64,000 nucleotides of DNA from Lachnospiraceae bacterium (GTDB taxonomy: Bacteria; Bacillota; Clostridia; Lachnospirales; Lachnospiraceae), in assembly GCA_024698485.1 (NCBI GenBank), contig JAILRC010000019.1:54550-118549 (forward strand), given 5' to 3'. Of the stretch, positions 18,382 to 26,827 are shown piece by piece. The position numbers were made by a program, and so were the translations under genes. The notes under the pieces were generated by a model. That model made no database searches. It was given only the letters and a program-made list of their open reading frames with translations, and had not been told where the DNA came from. Numbering within the stretch: the first letter of the stretch is position 1; every line of letters starts with the position of its first letter.

Positions 18382-19693
18382 TAATGATTTCCTCCACTAA
18401 AGAGCTACCTTCAGATTTTACTATACTAACCTTTATTTGTAAAGATTTTTCGATGTCCGAAACCTTCATGTCATCCAGCAGAACGTCTTCTCCGGTCTTT
18501 AGAAGAACGCAGGGAAGAAGAAGTTTTTCGCCCAGTTCTTTGTCCTTAAGCTGAGCCACTATGTCCTGACCCGTAAGGAGTCCCGCTACAGTGATGGTAT
18601 CACCGAAAAAGTTGTTGATTATGGGATAAACATTAACTTTGACCTTAGGAAACTTCCTGTTTATCTTCTCCACCTGATCACAGAGTATGGGATAGGCAAG
18701 GGTTCCCGTAGCCAGAGAAACCGTGTGACATCTGTCATCTCCCGTGAGCTCCTCCAGACACTCATCCACTTCGTAATTCAAAAGTCTCACCATGCCCACA
18801 CCATTACCGATCTGGGGATACTCCTCATAGCTTTCAGCTTCCGGAATGGGAAGCTCAGCCTTGAGGTACCATTCGTCACTGGCATATACAAACCTTGTTC
18901 CGAATGCGGCCTTGAACTTTCTCTGCCACTTCTCGATCTGATGTACGACAGCAATAGAATCTTCTTTATTAAAGGTTTCCAGTTCAGTAAGCTTGCTTCT
19001 GTACTTGGTCACTCCCACAGGAACAACGGACAGGCTTTTCATATGCCCGATGTACATGGAAAGGTCGTTGATGGTCCTGTCCAGCTCTTCTTTGTCGTTC
19101 CATCCTTTACACAGAACGATCTGTCCGTTCATGTCTATGCCCGCCTGATAGAGTTTGGTCATATGATCCATCACCGTTCCCGCAAAACGGTTGTGAAGCA
19201 TCTTGCATCGGAGTTCCGGATTGGTGGTGTGAACGGAAATATTGATGGGGGAAAGGTTGTAGGAAATGAGTCGGTCTATGTCCTCATCCTTCATGTTGGT
19301 AAGAGTTACATAGCTTCCAGAAAGGAAGGACAGCCTTGTGTCATCGTCCTTAAAGTAGATGGTATCTCTCATTCCCGGAGGGTTCTGGTCTATAAAACAG
19401 AATATGCACTTGTTGCGGCAGGATGAGTACTCATCCATGATACCGTCCTCAAAAACCAGTCCAAGTTCCTCGTCGGCATCTTTTTCTATGTCCAGTTCCC
19501 ATTCCTCGCCGTCGGGCTTTTTCACCACCACAGTGAGCTCTTCATTGGCACACAAAAACTCGAAGTCAAATATATCCGTGACTTCGTGTCCGTTGATGGA
19601 GATCAGTTCATCTCCCGCTTCGATCTCCATTTCCTCGGCAATGGAGCCTTCAACTATGCTTTTTATGATCTGTTTTTTACGCTGTAAATGCAT
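18374..19693 (-). CDS. DUF512 protein with PDZ-like N-terminus and a CxxxCxxC cluster motif
   Basis: 439 residues. The first 70 resemble a PDZ domain (EIEAGDELISINGHEV). The next part holds CRNKCIFCF, a CxxxCxxC pattern of the radical-SAM type, followed by PPGMRDTIYFKDDDTRLSF, a hallmark of this family. The C-terminal DUF512 region ends near residue 430. The reaction is not known; binding of an iron-sulfur cluster is inferred from the cysteines. The gene is repeatedly found beside der, plsY and gpsA in Clostridia. It overlaps the end of yraN by 17 bases. Confidence 0.85.
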   Translation of the reverse strand: MHLQRKKQIIKSIVEGSIAEEMEIEAGDELISINGHEVTDIFDFEFLCANEELTVVVKKPDGEEWELDIEKDADEELGLVFEDGIMDEYSSCRNKCIFCFIDQNPPGMRDTIYFKDDDTRLSFLSGSYVTLTNMKDEDIDRLISYNLSPINISVHTTNPELRCKMLHNRFAGTVMDHMTKLYQAGIDMNGQIVLCKGWNDKEELDRTINDLSMYIGHMKSLSVVPVGVTKYRSKLTELETFNKEDSIAVVHQIEKWQRKFKAAFGTRFVYASDEWYLKAELPIPEAESYEEYPQIGNGVGMVRLLNYEVDECLEELTGDDRCHTVSLATGTLAYPILCDQVEKINRKFPKVKVNVYPIINNFFGDTITVAGLLTGQDIVAQLKDKELGEKLLLPCVLLKTGEDVLLDDMKVSDIEKSLQIKVSIVKSEGSSLVEEIINV

Positions 19694-20039
19694 TTTTTAT
19701 CCACTTAACTTCATTCCCAAGGATAGCCACCACATCAAACCTGACGGGGACCGATCCCGAAGGGATCTTTTTATAATTCATATAGGCAAGAGCGCCTTTT
19801 ATGATCTTCTTTTGTTTTGCCGGAGTTACCGCTTCTTCCGGATAGCCTGCCTCAAGATCGTCCCTCAGTTTTACTTCCACAAAACACAGCCAGTTTTCAT
19901 TGAGCCATCGATCTTCGACCACCAGGTCGATCTCGCCGCCCTTGAAATAGAAATTGCTGTCTTTTATCCTGCCGCCCATGGTCCTAATGTGTTCCGCAGC
20001 AAGTTCTTCGCCCCTTTTGCCCTTCTCTCTGGTGTTCAT
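19677..20039 (-). CDS. yraN: YraN family (UPF0102) putative nuclease-fold protein
   Basis: 120 residues. The pattern GKRGEELAAEHI, then GGEIDLVV and FVEVKLR, is the PD-(D/E)XK nuclease-like core of the family (EID...EVK). No reaction has been assigned with certainty to this family. It starts directly after the FlhB-like gene's stop and is next to rnhB in the chromosome, as in many bacteria. Confidence 0.92.
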   Translation of the reverse strand: MNTREKGKRGEELAAEHIRTMGGRIKDSNFYFKGGEIDLVVEDRWLNENWLCFVEVKLRDDLEAGYPEEAVTPAKQKKIIKGALAYMNYKKIPSGSVPVRFDVVAILGNEVKWIKNAFTA

Positions 20040-20333
20040 TTAACCCCTTTTCTTGGGCATTTTGCTCTCTGCCCTGTCTACCATCACAAGGATCTCCGCT
20101 ACGACGCCGTAGAGCTCCTGAGGTATATAATCACCTATCTCCAGCTTCGACAGCGTTCCTGCCAGTTTCTCGTCTTTATGGACCGGTACATCCGTTTCCT
20201 TTGCCACCTCGATCATCTTGTCTGCCACATGGCCTTTACCCGTAGCCACGATCTGAGGCGCGGTTTCTCCGGGAATGTACTCCAGAGCCACAGCAGTCTT
20301 CTGTTTTTCCTTCTTGTTTTCTTCCATACCCAT
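20040..20333 (-). CDS. Stand-alone FlhB C-terminal-domain protein (YlqH type)
   Basis: 97 residues from the ATG at 20333, which shares its A with the rnhB stop (TGATG); an in-frame ATG at 20327 is also possible. The protein matches the cytoplasmic domain of the flagellar export protein FlhB (TAVALEYIPGETAPQIVA through IPQELYGVVAEILVMVD). It has no membrane part, and the NPTH autocleavage motif is replaced (KQKTAVAL). In Bacillus subtilis the equivalent ylqH is also beside rnhB. The function is unknown; a role in export-gate switching is only an inference from homology. Confidence 0.85.
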   Translation of the reverse strand: MGMEENKKEKQKTAVALEYIPGETAPQIVATGKGHVADKMIEVAKETDVPVHKDEKLAGTLSKLEIGDYIPQELYGVVAEILVMVDRAESKMPKKRG

Positions 20334-21088
20334 CAAACGAAATTTCCGATAAAACTGCGTCTGTGTATCTCGCAGGGACCGTATTTTTTAAGCGCTTCTA
20401 TGTGAGCCGCGCTTCCGTATCCTTTATTTGACGCAAAATCATATTCCGGATATTTGTCGGAAATAAATTCCATATAACGGTCTCTGGTGACTTTTGCAAT
20501 AATGCTGGCAGATGCTATTGAAAGACTCTTGGCATCGCCTTTGATGATCTTTACCTGTTTTTGCTTAAGTTCGGGAATGATCACCGCATCGTTAAGAAGT
20601 AGATCCGGTGCGGGATCCAGTTTTACCACTGCGGCTCTCATGGCTTCATATGTAGCCTGAAGGATGTTTATCTCGTCGATCCTCTCATGACCCACGATAC
20701 CGATACCGTAGGAAACAGCTTTGTCCATGATCTCTTCGCTCAGTTCTTCCCTCTGTTTTGCGGTGAGTTTCTTGGAATCGTTAACATAAAGTATCTTACA
20801 TCCTTTCGGAAGGATCACGGCGCCCGCCACCACAGGTCCCGCCAAAGGGCCTCTGCCCACTTCGTCGATCCCGCATATGTTTGCAAAATCAAAGTATTTG
20901 TTCTCGTAGATCAGCATATTGTCGATCCTGGCAAGTTCCGCAAGATATTTATCCTTTCTCTTTTTGCAGTCTTCAAGGATCTTGACAACACCTGCCCGGT
21001 CGTCGTCTTTATTTTCAAGGATAAAGGCATCTATCTCCGAAATGTCCAATTCCTTTGCTCTTTGTCTCAGTTCTGAAATGCCTGCCAT
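20333..21088 (-). CDS. rnhB: Ribonuclease HII
   Basis: 251 residues. The catalytic motif GIDEVGRGPLAGPVVAG is near residue 73, and the segment SIASASIIAKVTRDRYM near residue 190 completes the active site. It cleaves RNA in RNA-DNA hybrids and initiates ribonucleotide excision. The extra 65 residues at the N-terminus are usual in Firmicutes RNase HII. It lies 12 bases after rbgA. Confidence 0.96.
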   Translation of the reverse strand: MAGISELRQRAKELDISEIDAFILENKDDDRAGVVKILEDCKKRKDKYLAELARIDNMLIYENKYFDFANICGIDEVGRGPLAGPVVAGAVILPKGCKILYVNDSKKLTAKQREELSEEIMDKAVSYGIGIVGHERIDEINILQATYEAMRAAVVKLDPAPDLLLNDAVIIPELKQKQVKIIKGDAKSLSIASASIIAKVTRDRYMEFISDKYPEYDFASNKGYGSAAHIEALKKYGPCEIHRRSFIGNFV

Positions 21089-21100
21089 TTGCTTTCCGCC

Positions 21101-21967
21101 TTATCTGTTGATGTCGGAGATCTTTTCTATGCTGATCTTTCCGAACTTTCCGCCTCTGAAGTCATCCGTTACGGTAAAGGACATCCTGTCCACATCGGGA
21201 TCTCCGCCCTTTTTTAGACAGGCTTTTTTCTTACATATATCGTAAAGAAGTTCAAGACTGTCTTCTTTTTCTTCTACTCCGTATCGTCCCTTCACGGCTC
21301 CGGGATAATTCTTTACAAGATACCCCAGAAGTTTAAGGGCCAGTTCATGGGAATCGAGGATATTTTCGTTAATGGAACCGATCAGTGCTATGTTCGCCCC
21401 GACTCTTTCATCTTCAAATTTTGGCCAGAGTATACCCGGGGTGTCCAGGAGTTCAAGTTCTTTGGAAAGCCTGATCCACTGTTTTCCCGTGGTGACTCCG
21501 GGCTTGTCCCCGGTCTTTGTGCAGGCCTTTTTTGCATAGGAGTTGATGAACGTGGATTTTCCCACATTGGGAATGCCCAGGATCATGGCGCGGATGGGTC
21601 TGTTGATCATACCTCTTGCCTTATCCCTCTCGATTTTTTCTTTGCATGCTTCCCTGACCACATTCATAACAGGCTTTAAGTTACCGTTCCTGGCATTTGT
21701 GATAAGAACAAAATAACCTTTTCCTTCGTAATAGGCCTTGAATTCCGCCGTAACCGCATCATCCGCAAGGTCTGCTTTATTTATCAAAAGAACTCTGGGC
21801 TTTCCCGCAGCCAGTTCGTCTATATCAGGATTTTTTGAAGAGTAAGGGATGCGTGCATCGATAAGTTCGATGATGACATCAACCAGTTTAAGGCTTTCCC
21901 TGATCTCTTTCTTTGCTTTGGCCATATGGCCGGGATACCAGTTTATGCTTGCTTTGTTTTCACTCAT
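21101..21967 (-). CDS. rbgA: Ribosome biogenesis GTPase RbgA (YlqF)
   Basis: 288 residues. The GTPase motifs are circularly permuted, as expected: NKADLAD (G4) comes first, then GIPNVGKSTFINS (G1), then DTPGILWP (G3). The N-terminus NWYPGHMAKAKKEI is characteristic. It acts late in 50S subunit maturation. It follows lepB by 11 bases, and the cluster lepB-rbgA-rnhB is conserved in Firmicutes. Confidence 0.97.
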   Translation of the reverse strand: MSENKASINWYPGHMAKAKKEIRESLKLVDVIIELIDARIPYSSKNPDIDELAAGKPRVLLINKADLADDAVTAEFKAYYEGKGYFVLITNARNGNLKPVMNVVREACKEKIERDKARGMINRPIRAMILGIPNVGKSTFINSYAKKACTKTGDKPGVTTGKQWIRLSKELELLDTPGILWPKFEDERVGANIALIGSINENILDSHELALKLLGYLVKNYPGAVKGRYGVEEKEDSLELLYDICKKKACLKKGGDPDVDRMSFTVTDDFRGGKFGKISIEKISDINR

Positions 21968-21978
21968 ATTGCACCTGC

Positions 21979-22563
21979 TTATCTGTCTTTGGTGTTGATC
22001 TTTTTTATCAGCGCCGGTTCGGGGGAGATCCTGAAAAATGCTTTTCCGATGATATCTTCCCGCACTACGGGACCAATGTTCGAAAAACGCGAATCTTCCG
22101 AGGAATTACGGTTGTCTCCCAGTACAAAGTATTCATTGTCCTCCAGCATCATGGGGAGTTCCGCAAGTCCCGGGATCCTCATGGCCTCCGTATTGATCAC
22201 TTCTTCAAACTTTTCACCGTTAATATAGACCCATCCGTTGATGATCTCAACTGTATCTCCCGGAATCCCTATGACCCTTTTTACGTTGTTGTAGGAATGT
22301 TCGTTTGAACCCTGGTTGAAGACTATGACGTCGTTTCTTTTGGGAGCGTGTCTAAGGTAGGAAAGCTTGTTGATGAGGATGACATCTCCGTTATTCAATG
22401 TCCCGGACATGGAATCGCCCACCATTACAGTCTTTTCTACGGCATATCTTGTGATCAGCCATGCAAAAAAGACCACCGCAAGGGATTCCAGAAGAAGTTT
22501 TCCCGCCTTTTTCAGCCATATCACTATTTTCGGTGTTTTATCATAAAGATACATATCTGCCAT
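21979..22563 (-). CDS. lepB: Signal peptidase I
   Basis: 194 residues. One membrane anchor (about residues 24-45) is followed by the catalytic Ser in GDSMSGTL and the catalytic Lys in VKRVIGIPGD; GDNRNSSEDSR is the third conserved box. It removes signal peptides from exported proteins. The start ATG at 22563 has no recognisable Shine-Dalgarno sequence, and a promoter at 22572-22600 would start transcription only about two bases before it. Confidence 0.95.
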   Translation of the reverse strand: MADMYLYDKTPKIVIWLKKAGKLLLESLAVVFFAWLITRYAVEKTVMVGDSMSGTLNNGDVILINKLSYLRHAPKRNDVIVFNQGSNEHSYNNVKRVIGIPGDTVEIINGWVYINGEKFEEVINTEAMRIPGLAELPMMLEDNEYFVLGDNRNSSEDSRFSNIGPVVREDIIGKAFFRISPEPALIKKINTKDR

Positions 22564-22571
22564 AATAGTTA

Positions 22572-22600
22572 ATTTTAATTGATTAACCCATTTTTGTAAA
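22572..22600 (-). promoter_or_regulatory. Sigma-A-type promoter for the lepB operon
   Basis: TTTACA (22595-22600) and TAAAAT (22572-22577) are separated by exactly 17 bases on the minus strand. The expected transcription start, near 22565, is almost at the lepB ATG (22563). It lies just after the rplS terminator, so lepB-rbgA-rnhB would be an independent unit. Confidence 0.6.
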
Positions 22601-22613
22601 GGTGCGGCGCATG

Positions 22614-22640
22614 AAAAAGGACAGGCACGAAGCCTGTCCC
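22614..22640 (-). terminator. Rho-independent terminator after rplS
   Basis: Stem GGACAGGC / GCCTGTCC (22619-22626 with 22632-22639) with a TTCGT loop on the minus strand, followed by five T. Confidence 0.92.
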
Positions 22641-22655
22641 GAATTAGGTCTTAAG

Positions 22656-23003
22656 TTATTTGATAACTTCCTTAACCTTAGCGCTCTTACCTTTTCTGTC
22701 GCGAATGTAGTTGAGCTTAGCGCGTCTAGCCTTACCTGTTCTGATAACTTCAACCTTCTCAACGCTGGGGGAATTGATGGGCCAAGTCTTCTCAACGCCG
22801 ATACCGTTGGAGCTCTTTCTGACAGTGAAAGTCTCTCTTACGCCTGCATGCTGCTTCTTTAAAACTGTTCCTTCGAAAACCTGAATTCTTTCACGGTTTC
22901 CTTCCTTAACCTTTGCGGATACTCTTACAGTATCACCTACGTTGAAGCTGAACTTCTCTGCTTTAAGCTCGCCAGCTTCGATTTCCTTAATAATGTCGTT
23001 CAT
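22656..23003 (-). CDS. rplS: 50S ribosomal protein L19
   Basis: 115 residues, the normal L19 length. Typical segments are [30 protein letters not shown] and [15 protein letters not shown]. The protein sits at the interface of the ribosomal subunits. AGGAGG lies a short distance before the ATG. Although next to trmD, it has its own promoter and terminator here, so it is a single-gene unit. Confidence 0.98.
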   Translation of the reverse strand: MNDIIKEIEAGELKAEKFSFNVGDTVRVSAKVKEGNRERIQVFEGTVLKKQHAGVRETFTVRKSSNGIGVEKTWPINSPSVEKVEVIRTGKARRAKLNYIRDRKGKSAKVKEVIK

Positions 23004-23068
23004 TTTACGACCTCCTTTTATAATAAGCCGTTCTTACTCAAAGTAATTGACAGCGGACCGACTTGTGT
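23004..23068 (-). promoter_or_regulatory. 5' leader of rplS, possible L19 autoregulatory leader
   Basis: The leader of about 65 bases can fold as GCTGT ... ACGGC closing an inner TTAC/GTAA hairpin (minus strand), placed before the AAAGGAGG. Firmicutes rplS genes are known to carry an L19 leader RNA. Whether this one fits that model needs a covariance search, so the call is tentative. Confidence 0.4.
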
Positions 23069-23076
23069 GCCGTGAT

Positions 23077-23105
23077 ATTATAATACCGAATTGTAGAAAT
23101 TGCAA
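23077..23105 (-). promoter_or_regulatory. Sigma-A promoter of rplS
   Basis: TTGCAA (23100-23105) and TATAAT (23077-23082) with a 17-base spacer on the minus strand. It lies between the trmD stop and rplS. Confidence 0.82.
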
Positions 23106-23113
23106 GAACAAAT

Positions 23114-23848
23114 TTAATTATTTTTATCAATACCCGCTCTTTTTTCCAGCAGATCCGGTCTGTACTTCTTAGTGCGTTCCAGCGACTGTTCCTTCTTCCA
23201 TTTTTCAACATTTGCATGATGCCCCGAAAGAAGGACTTCCGGAACTTTTAGGCCGCGATACTCCTCCGGCCGCGTGTACTGAGGATGCTCCAGAAGATCT
23301 TCGTTGAAGCTTTCATAAACAGCCGAATCATCGTTATTGAGGACTCCGGGGATCAGTCGTGATATGGTATCCATCATCACCATGGCAGGAAGTTCTCCGC
23401 CTGTGAGAACATAGTCTCCGATGGTGTAAAAATCGGGCTCCAGGATCTCAAGAGCTCTTTCGTCTATGCCTTCGTAATGACCGCAGAGAAATATGATGTC
23501 CTCCTCCTTCGCCAGTTCTTTTGCTGCATTTTGGTCGAACTTCTTTCCCCAGGGGGTAAGATAGATGGTTTTGGGCTTTGTAAAACTCTCGCCCTTTGCT
23601 TCACGGGCCTTTTGTATCTCTCCCGTAATGTGTTCCCAGGTCCTGACCACCGGGTCCGCAGCCATAAGCATTCCCGCTCCGCCGCCGTAGGGATAATCGT
23701 CCACTTTCCGATGCTTGTCCAGTGTAAAATCCCTGATGTTAACGGATCTAATGTTCAATATTCCTTTTTCAACAGCCCTTCCTATGATGCTCTCCTTCAT
23801 GCAGGAATCGATCATATCCGGAAAAAGCGTCATCACATAAAAATTCAT
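23114..23848 (-). CDS. trmD: tRNA (guanine-N1)-methyltransferase TrmD
   Basis: 244 residues from the ATG at 23848 ([12 protein letters not shown]). The frame is open further upstream, but that part lies inside rimM. The SAM-binding trefoil-knot motifs [10 protein letters not shown] and [13 protein letters not shown] are present. It makes m1G37 in tRNAs and prevents frameshifting. The Shine-Dalgarno GAGG overlaps the rimM stop codon, seven bases upstream. Confidence 0.97.
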   Translation of the reverse strand: MNFYVMTLFPDMIDSCMKESIIGRAVEKGILNIRSVNIRDFTLDKHRKVDDYPYGGGAGMLMAADPVVRTWEHITGEIQKAREAKGESFTKPKTIYLTPWGKKFDQNAAKELAKEEDIIFLCGHYEGIDERALEILEPDFYTIGDYVLTGGELPAMVMMDTISRLIPGVLNNDDSAVYESFNEDLLEHPQYTRPEEYRGLKVPEVLLSGHHANVEKWKKEQSLERTKKYRPDLLEKRAGIDKNN

Positions 23849-23855
23849 CTGAACC

Positions 23856-24380
23856 TCATTCTGACATTCCGGGCAGCAAATGTACGGTGATCTTTTTTTC
23901 TTCAAGAGAAATCTTTATCTTGCAGTCCTTAATGGCAGGGACCAATATCTCTTTATCTTTCGACTTGTTCTTAACAACATATACGTCGTTGGCTCCTGTC
24001 TGGAGCACTTCCGTAAGGGTTCCTATGCTGTTTTCCGCATCGCTGTCGCTGAAAACCGGAAGTCCGATGATGTCATATATATAATATTCCCCTTCATTTA
24101 AGGGAATCGCATTTTCTCTGGTAACCAGAAGGTCACATTGTTTCCAGCGTTCCACATCGTTGATGTTGTCGATGCCCTTGAACTTCAATATGGCCATTCC
24201 TTTAAAGTACTTGACCCCTTCCACTTCCAGTTCCTTGAGTTCCTTGCCGTTGTCAAGAAAAACCTGTTTAAGGCTGTCAAATCTGTTCAGATCTTCTGTT
24301 GTGGGATAAACCTTGACTTCGCCGTGTATCCCATGAGTGTTGGAGATCACGCCGACTCTCAGCATTTCATTTTTGTTCAA
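23856..24380 (-). CDS. rimM: 16S rRNA processing protein RimM
   Basis: 174 residues: an N-terminal RimM domain ([17 protein letters not shown]) and a PRC-barrel C-terminal domain. It helps mature the head of the 30S subunit together with S19. The start is read as TTG at 24380, because AAGGAG (24387-24392) is six bases upstream, while the first ATG (24365) is 21 bases away. A hairpin abuts the Shine-Dalgarno sequence and a terminator-like hairpin lies between khpA and this gene, so expression may be set separately from the upstream genes. Confidence 0.95.
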   Translation of the reverse strand: MNKNEMLRVGVISNTHGIHGEVKVYPTTEDLNRFDSLKQVFLDNGKELKELEVEGVKYFKGMAILKFKGIDNINDVERWKQCDLLVTRENAIPLNEGEYYIYDIIGLPVFSDSDAENSIGTLTEVLQTGANDVYVVKNKSKDKEILVPAIKDCKIKISLEEKKITVHLLPGMSE

Positions 24381-24392
24381 AACAAACTCCTT

Positions 24393-24414
24393 TTCATATG
24401 TTTCAGCATATGAA
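24393..24414 (-). promoter_or_regulatory. Hairpin directly against the rimM Shine-Dalgarno
   Basis: Perfect 8-bp inverted repeat TTCATATG / CATATGAA (24393-24400 and 24407-24414) with a six-base loop. It ends at the first base of the AAGGAG of rimM. A regulatory effect on initiation or protection of a processed 5' end is possible but not shown. Confidence 0.5.
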
Positions 24415-24416
24415 CC

Positions 24417-24452
24417 AAGAAAGGCGCATGCTTAAACCTCTAAACATGCGCC
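24417..24452 (-). terminator. Terminator or attenuator between khpA and rimM
   Basis: Stem GGCGCATG / CATGCGCC (24423-24430 with 24445-24452) with a 14-base loop, followed on the minus strand by TTTCTT. The T-run is interrupted, so termination may be partial. Confidence 0.7.
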
Positions 24453-24462
24453 GCCTTTCCTG

Positions 24463-24696
24463 TTACTGAAGTATTTCTACTACCACCTTTTTGTCATCCT
24501 TCGCAGAAGCAGCCTTAACTACCGTACGAATGGACTTTGCTATGCGTCCCTGCTTTCCGATGACCTTGCCCATATCGGACTCGGCAACCTTGAGGGATAC
24601 AACCAGCGCTTTCTCGGTGTCCTCTTCGGTCACAACAACCTCTGAGGGATTGTCAACCAACGCCTTAGCGATGGTTTCAACAAGTTCTCTCATCAT
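24463..24696 (-). CDS. khpA: KH-domain RNA-binding protein KhpA (YlqC)
   Basis: 77 residues with a single KH domain; the RNA-binding GxxG loop is GKQG within MGKVIGKQGRIAKSIR. In Firmicutes KhpA pairs with KhpB and binds many RNAs, affecting cell division and length. Two tandem ATGs (24696, 24693) follow a GGGAGG. It sits between rpsP and rimM as usual. Confidence 0.95.
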   Translation of the reverse strand: MMRELVETIAKALVDNPSEVVVTEEDTEKALVVSLKVAESDMGKVIGKQGRIAKSIRTVVKAASAKDDKKVVVEILQ

Positions 24697-24726
24697 GATG
24701 CCAACCCTCCCGCTGATCTCAAATAA

Positions 24727-24969
24727 TTACTTATTGATGCCTGCCTTTTTGAAAAGGTTAGCAACTGTCTGAGTGGGCTGAGCTCCGTCAGAGATCCACT
24801 TCTTTGCAGCTTCAGCGTCAACGTTGAATGCAGCGGGTTCCTTTGTGGGATCGTATGTACCGATCTCAGCGATGAAACGACCGTTACGAGGTGCTCTTTC
24901 ATCTGCAACTACGATTCTGTAGAAAGGGTTCTTCTTTTCTCCGACTCTTCTAAGTCTGATCTTTACCAT
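24727..24969 (-). CDS. rpsP: 30S ribosomal protein S16
   Basis: 80 residues from the ATG at 24969 ([20 protein letters not shown]). A longer frame to 25074 would run into ffh and is not S16. ACGGAGGA precedes the chosen ATG. S16 binds 16S rRNA early in 30S assembly. It lies between ffh and khpA. Confidence 0.98.
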   Translation of the reverse strand: MVKIRLRRVGEKKNPFYRIVVADERAPRNGRFIAEIGTYDPTKEPAAFNVDAEAAKKWISDGAQPTQTVANLFKKAGINK

Positions 24970-25039
24970 GATTAATTCCTCCGTAAATATATTGATACAT
25001 TTATTTATGAATATCCTATTGATATTGCATACAAGTTTG

Positions 25040-26401
25040 TTAAAACGGGAATCCTCCCCGTTTACCGAAGCCACCGGGCATCATGGGCATCTTTCCGTGT
25101 TTGCCGCCCATCATTCCCTTTAACTGCTTCATCATCTGTTTCTGGCCTTCCACCTGTTTGATCAGGCGGTTGACTTCCGCAATATCCACCCCTGCTCCCT
25201 TGGCGATCCTTCTTTTTCTTGAAGGATTCATGATCTTTGGATTGGATCTTTCTTCGGGGGTCATAGAATTGATGATGGCCACTACGGGTTTGAACATATC
25301 ATCATCGATCTCCGCATTCTTAAGAGCTCCCATGCCGGGAAGCATTCCCATGATGCTCTTGATGCCGCCCATCTTTTTCATCTGACCGATCTGTTCAAGG
25401 TAGTCATTATAATCAAATTCAGCTTTCTTGAACTTTCTGGCCATCTCTCTGGCTTTTTCTTCATCTACCGCAGCCTGAGCCTTTTCGATCAGAGAAAGCA
25501 CATCTCCCATACCCAGGATACGATTTGCCATTCTGTCGGGATGGAAGGGTTCAAGGTCTTCAAGCTTTTCGCCCATACCCGCAAAGATAACGGGAAGACC
25601 TGTGACTGCTTTTACCGAAAGAGCCGCACCGCCCCTGGTGTCGCCGTCAAGCTTTGTAAGGATGACGCCCGTAAGAGGAAGTTTTTCATTAAAGGTCTCG
25701 GCCACATTCACCGCGTCCTGACCTGTCATGGCATCAACGGTGAGCAATGAGTTGGTGACAGGGAACTTTTCGGTGATCTCCACAAGCTCATTCATCATGG
25801 CTTCATCCACCTGTAAACGGCCGGCGGTATCGATGATGAGAAGGTTGAGCTTGTTCTCTTCAGCATATCTGAATGCTGCATCCACTATCTGCAAAGGCTT
25901 TTTGTCCGTGCCCATTTCAAACACCGGAACACCGACTTTTTCACCGTTTATCTTCAACTGCTCTATGGCTGCGGGACGATAGACGTCACAGGCAACCAAT
26001 AAAGGCTTTTTACCCTTGTTTTTGTAGATCCCCGCCAGCTTTGCGGCTGTGGTGGTCTTACCTGCACCCTGAAGACCGCACATCATTATGGTAGTGATCT
26101 CATTCGCAGGCAGGAATGTAAGCTCCGTGTTTTCGGAACCCATGAGATTTATGAGTTCTTCGTTAACGATCTTGATGACAGTCTGTCCGGGAGTAAGGGA
26201 AGTAAGAACATCTTCTCCCACAGCCTTTTCACTGACGTTCGCGATAAAGTTCTTAACAACTTTAAAGTTAACGTCCGCTTCAAGAAGAGCCATCTTGATC
26301 TCTTTCATGGCTGCCTTTACGTCGTTTTCGGAAAGACGGCCCTTGCCGCGAAGACCTTTAAAAACATTTTGTAATTTTTCGGATAAGGATTCAAATGCCA
26401 T
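25040..26401 (-). CDS. ffh: Signal recognition particle protein Ffh (SRP54)
   Basis: 453 residues. The N and G domains show [21 protein letters not shown] and [14 protein letters not shown]. The Met-rich M domain (MGMLPGMG, then a tail of [15 protein letters not shown]) binds 4.5S RNA and signal sequences. It delivers nascent membrane proteins to FtsY, encoded at 55147-56127. It overlaps ylxM by 11 bases. Confidence 0.98.
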   Translation of the reverse strand: MAFESLSEKLQNVFKGLRGKGRLSENDVKAAMKEIKMALLEADVNFKVVKNFIANVSEKAVGEDVLTSLTPGQTVIKIVNEELINLMGSENTELTFLPANEITTIMMCGLQGAGKTTTAAKLAGIYKNKGKKPLLVACDVYRPAAIEQLKINGEKVGVPVFEMGTDKKPLQIVDAAFRYAEENKLNLLIIDTAGRLQVDEAMMNELVEITEKFPVTNSLLTVDAMTGQDAVNVAETFNEKLPLTGVILTKLDGDTRGGAALSVKAVTGLPVIFAGMGEKLEDLEPFHPDRMANRILGMGDVLSLIEKAQAAVDEEKAREMARKFKKAEFDYNDYLEQIGQMKKMGGIKSIMGMLPGMGALKNAEIDDDMFKPVVAIINSMTPEERSNPKIMNPSRKRRIAKGAGVDIAEVNRLIKQVEGQKQMMKQLKGMMGGKHGKMPMMPGGFGKRGGFPF

Positions 26402-26735
26402 TTTTTCTGATCTCTTTGATCAATTCTGCGATCCTGTCTCCCTGAGGTCCGCCGATGTTCTTGGCTATCTCTTCGATCTCGTCGCAGATCTTTGATGCTG
26501 TTTTGTATTTTTGGGCAAGGTGTAAAGCTTCCTCGTACATCTCAAGGCTCTTTTCGCAGTTCTTCACCGCATCGTGAACCCCCTGCCTGGAAATGCCCTC
26601 GTTTTCGGCAACTTCCGCCAATGAAAGGTCATTTAAGATGTAATCGTTGAATATTTGTTTTTTTCTTTCACTTAAAAGATTTCCGTAGAAATCATAAAGC
26701 AAAGAAAGCTCATAGACTTTTTCAAGTTGTTCCAT
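26391..26735 (-). CDS. ylxM: YlxM family (UPF0122) helix-turn-helix protein
   Basis: 114 residues from the ATG at 26735. It resembles sigma-factor region 4, with the helix-turn-helix LAEVAENEGISRQGVHDAV. In Firmicutes and streptococci it partners with Ffh and modulates SRP activity. Upstream in-frame TTG/GTG codons (26786, 26783) lie almost at the predicted transcription start, so the internal ATG is preferred even though its ribosome site is weak. Confidence 0.92.
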   Translation of the reverse strand: MEQLEKVYELSLLYDFYGNLLSERKKQIFNDYILNDLSLAEVAENEGISRQGVHDAVKNCEKSLEMYEEALHLAQKYKTASKICDEIEEIAKNIGGPQGDRIAELIKEIRKNGI

Positions 26736-26798
26736 ACTCGCTTGTCCGGCAGGTTTGAACCTGTAAAGTAAATTACTTGCCACCAATGCAGCCGTGTA

Positions 26799-26827
26799 AT
26801 CTTAACATATAAAAAATGGTCTGTCAA
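26799..26827 (-). promoter_or_regulatory. Sigma-A promoter of ylxM-ffh, overlapping the ribF terminator
   Basis: A consensus TTGACA (26822-26827) and TAAGAT (26799-26804) with a 17-base spacer on the minus strand. The -35 box lies in and next to the downstream arm of the ribF terminator hairpin. Confidence 0.82.

Noticed and set aside
19359..20405. Long open frame on the plus strand (348 codons)
   Set aside because: It lies antisense to the DUF512, yraN, FlhB-like and rnhB genes, its product is Cys/His/Phe-rich without a recognisable fold, and it has no sensible promoter or ribosome site.
23849..23905. N-terminal extension of TrmD
   Set aside because: The extra 19 codons lie within rimM, and [12 protein letters not shown] is the conserved start.
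25045..25070. Short stem AACGGG / CCCGTT at the end of ffh as a terminator
   Set aside because: Only 6 bp with a short T stretch and overlapping the ffh stop codon; rpsP directly follows, so read-through is expected.
24970..25074. N-terminal extension of S16
   Set aside because: It overlaps the end of ffh and does not match the family; the ATG at 24969 has a strong ribosome site.
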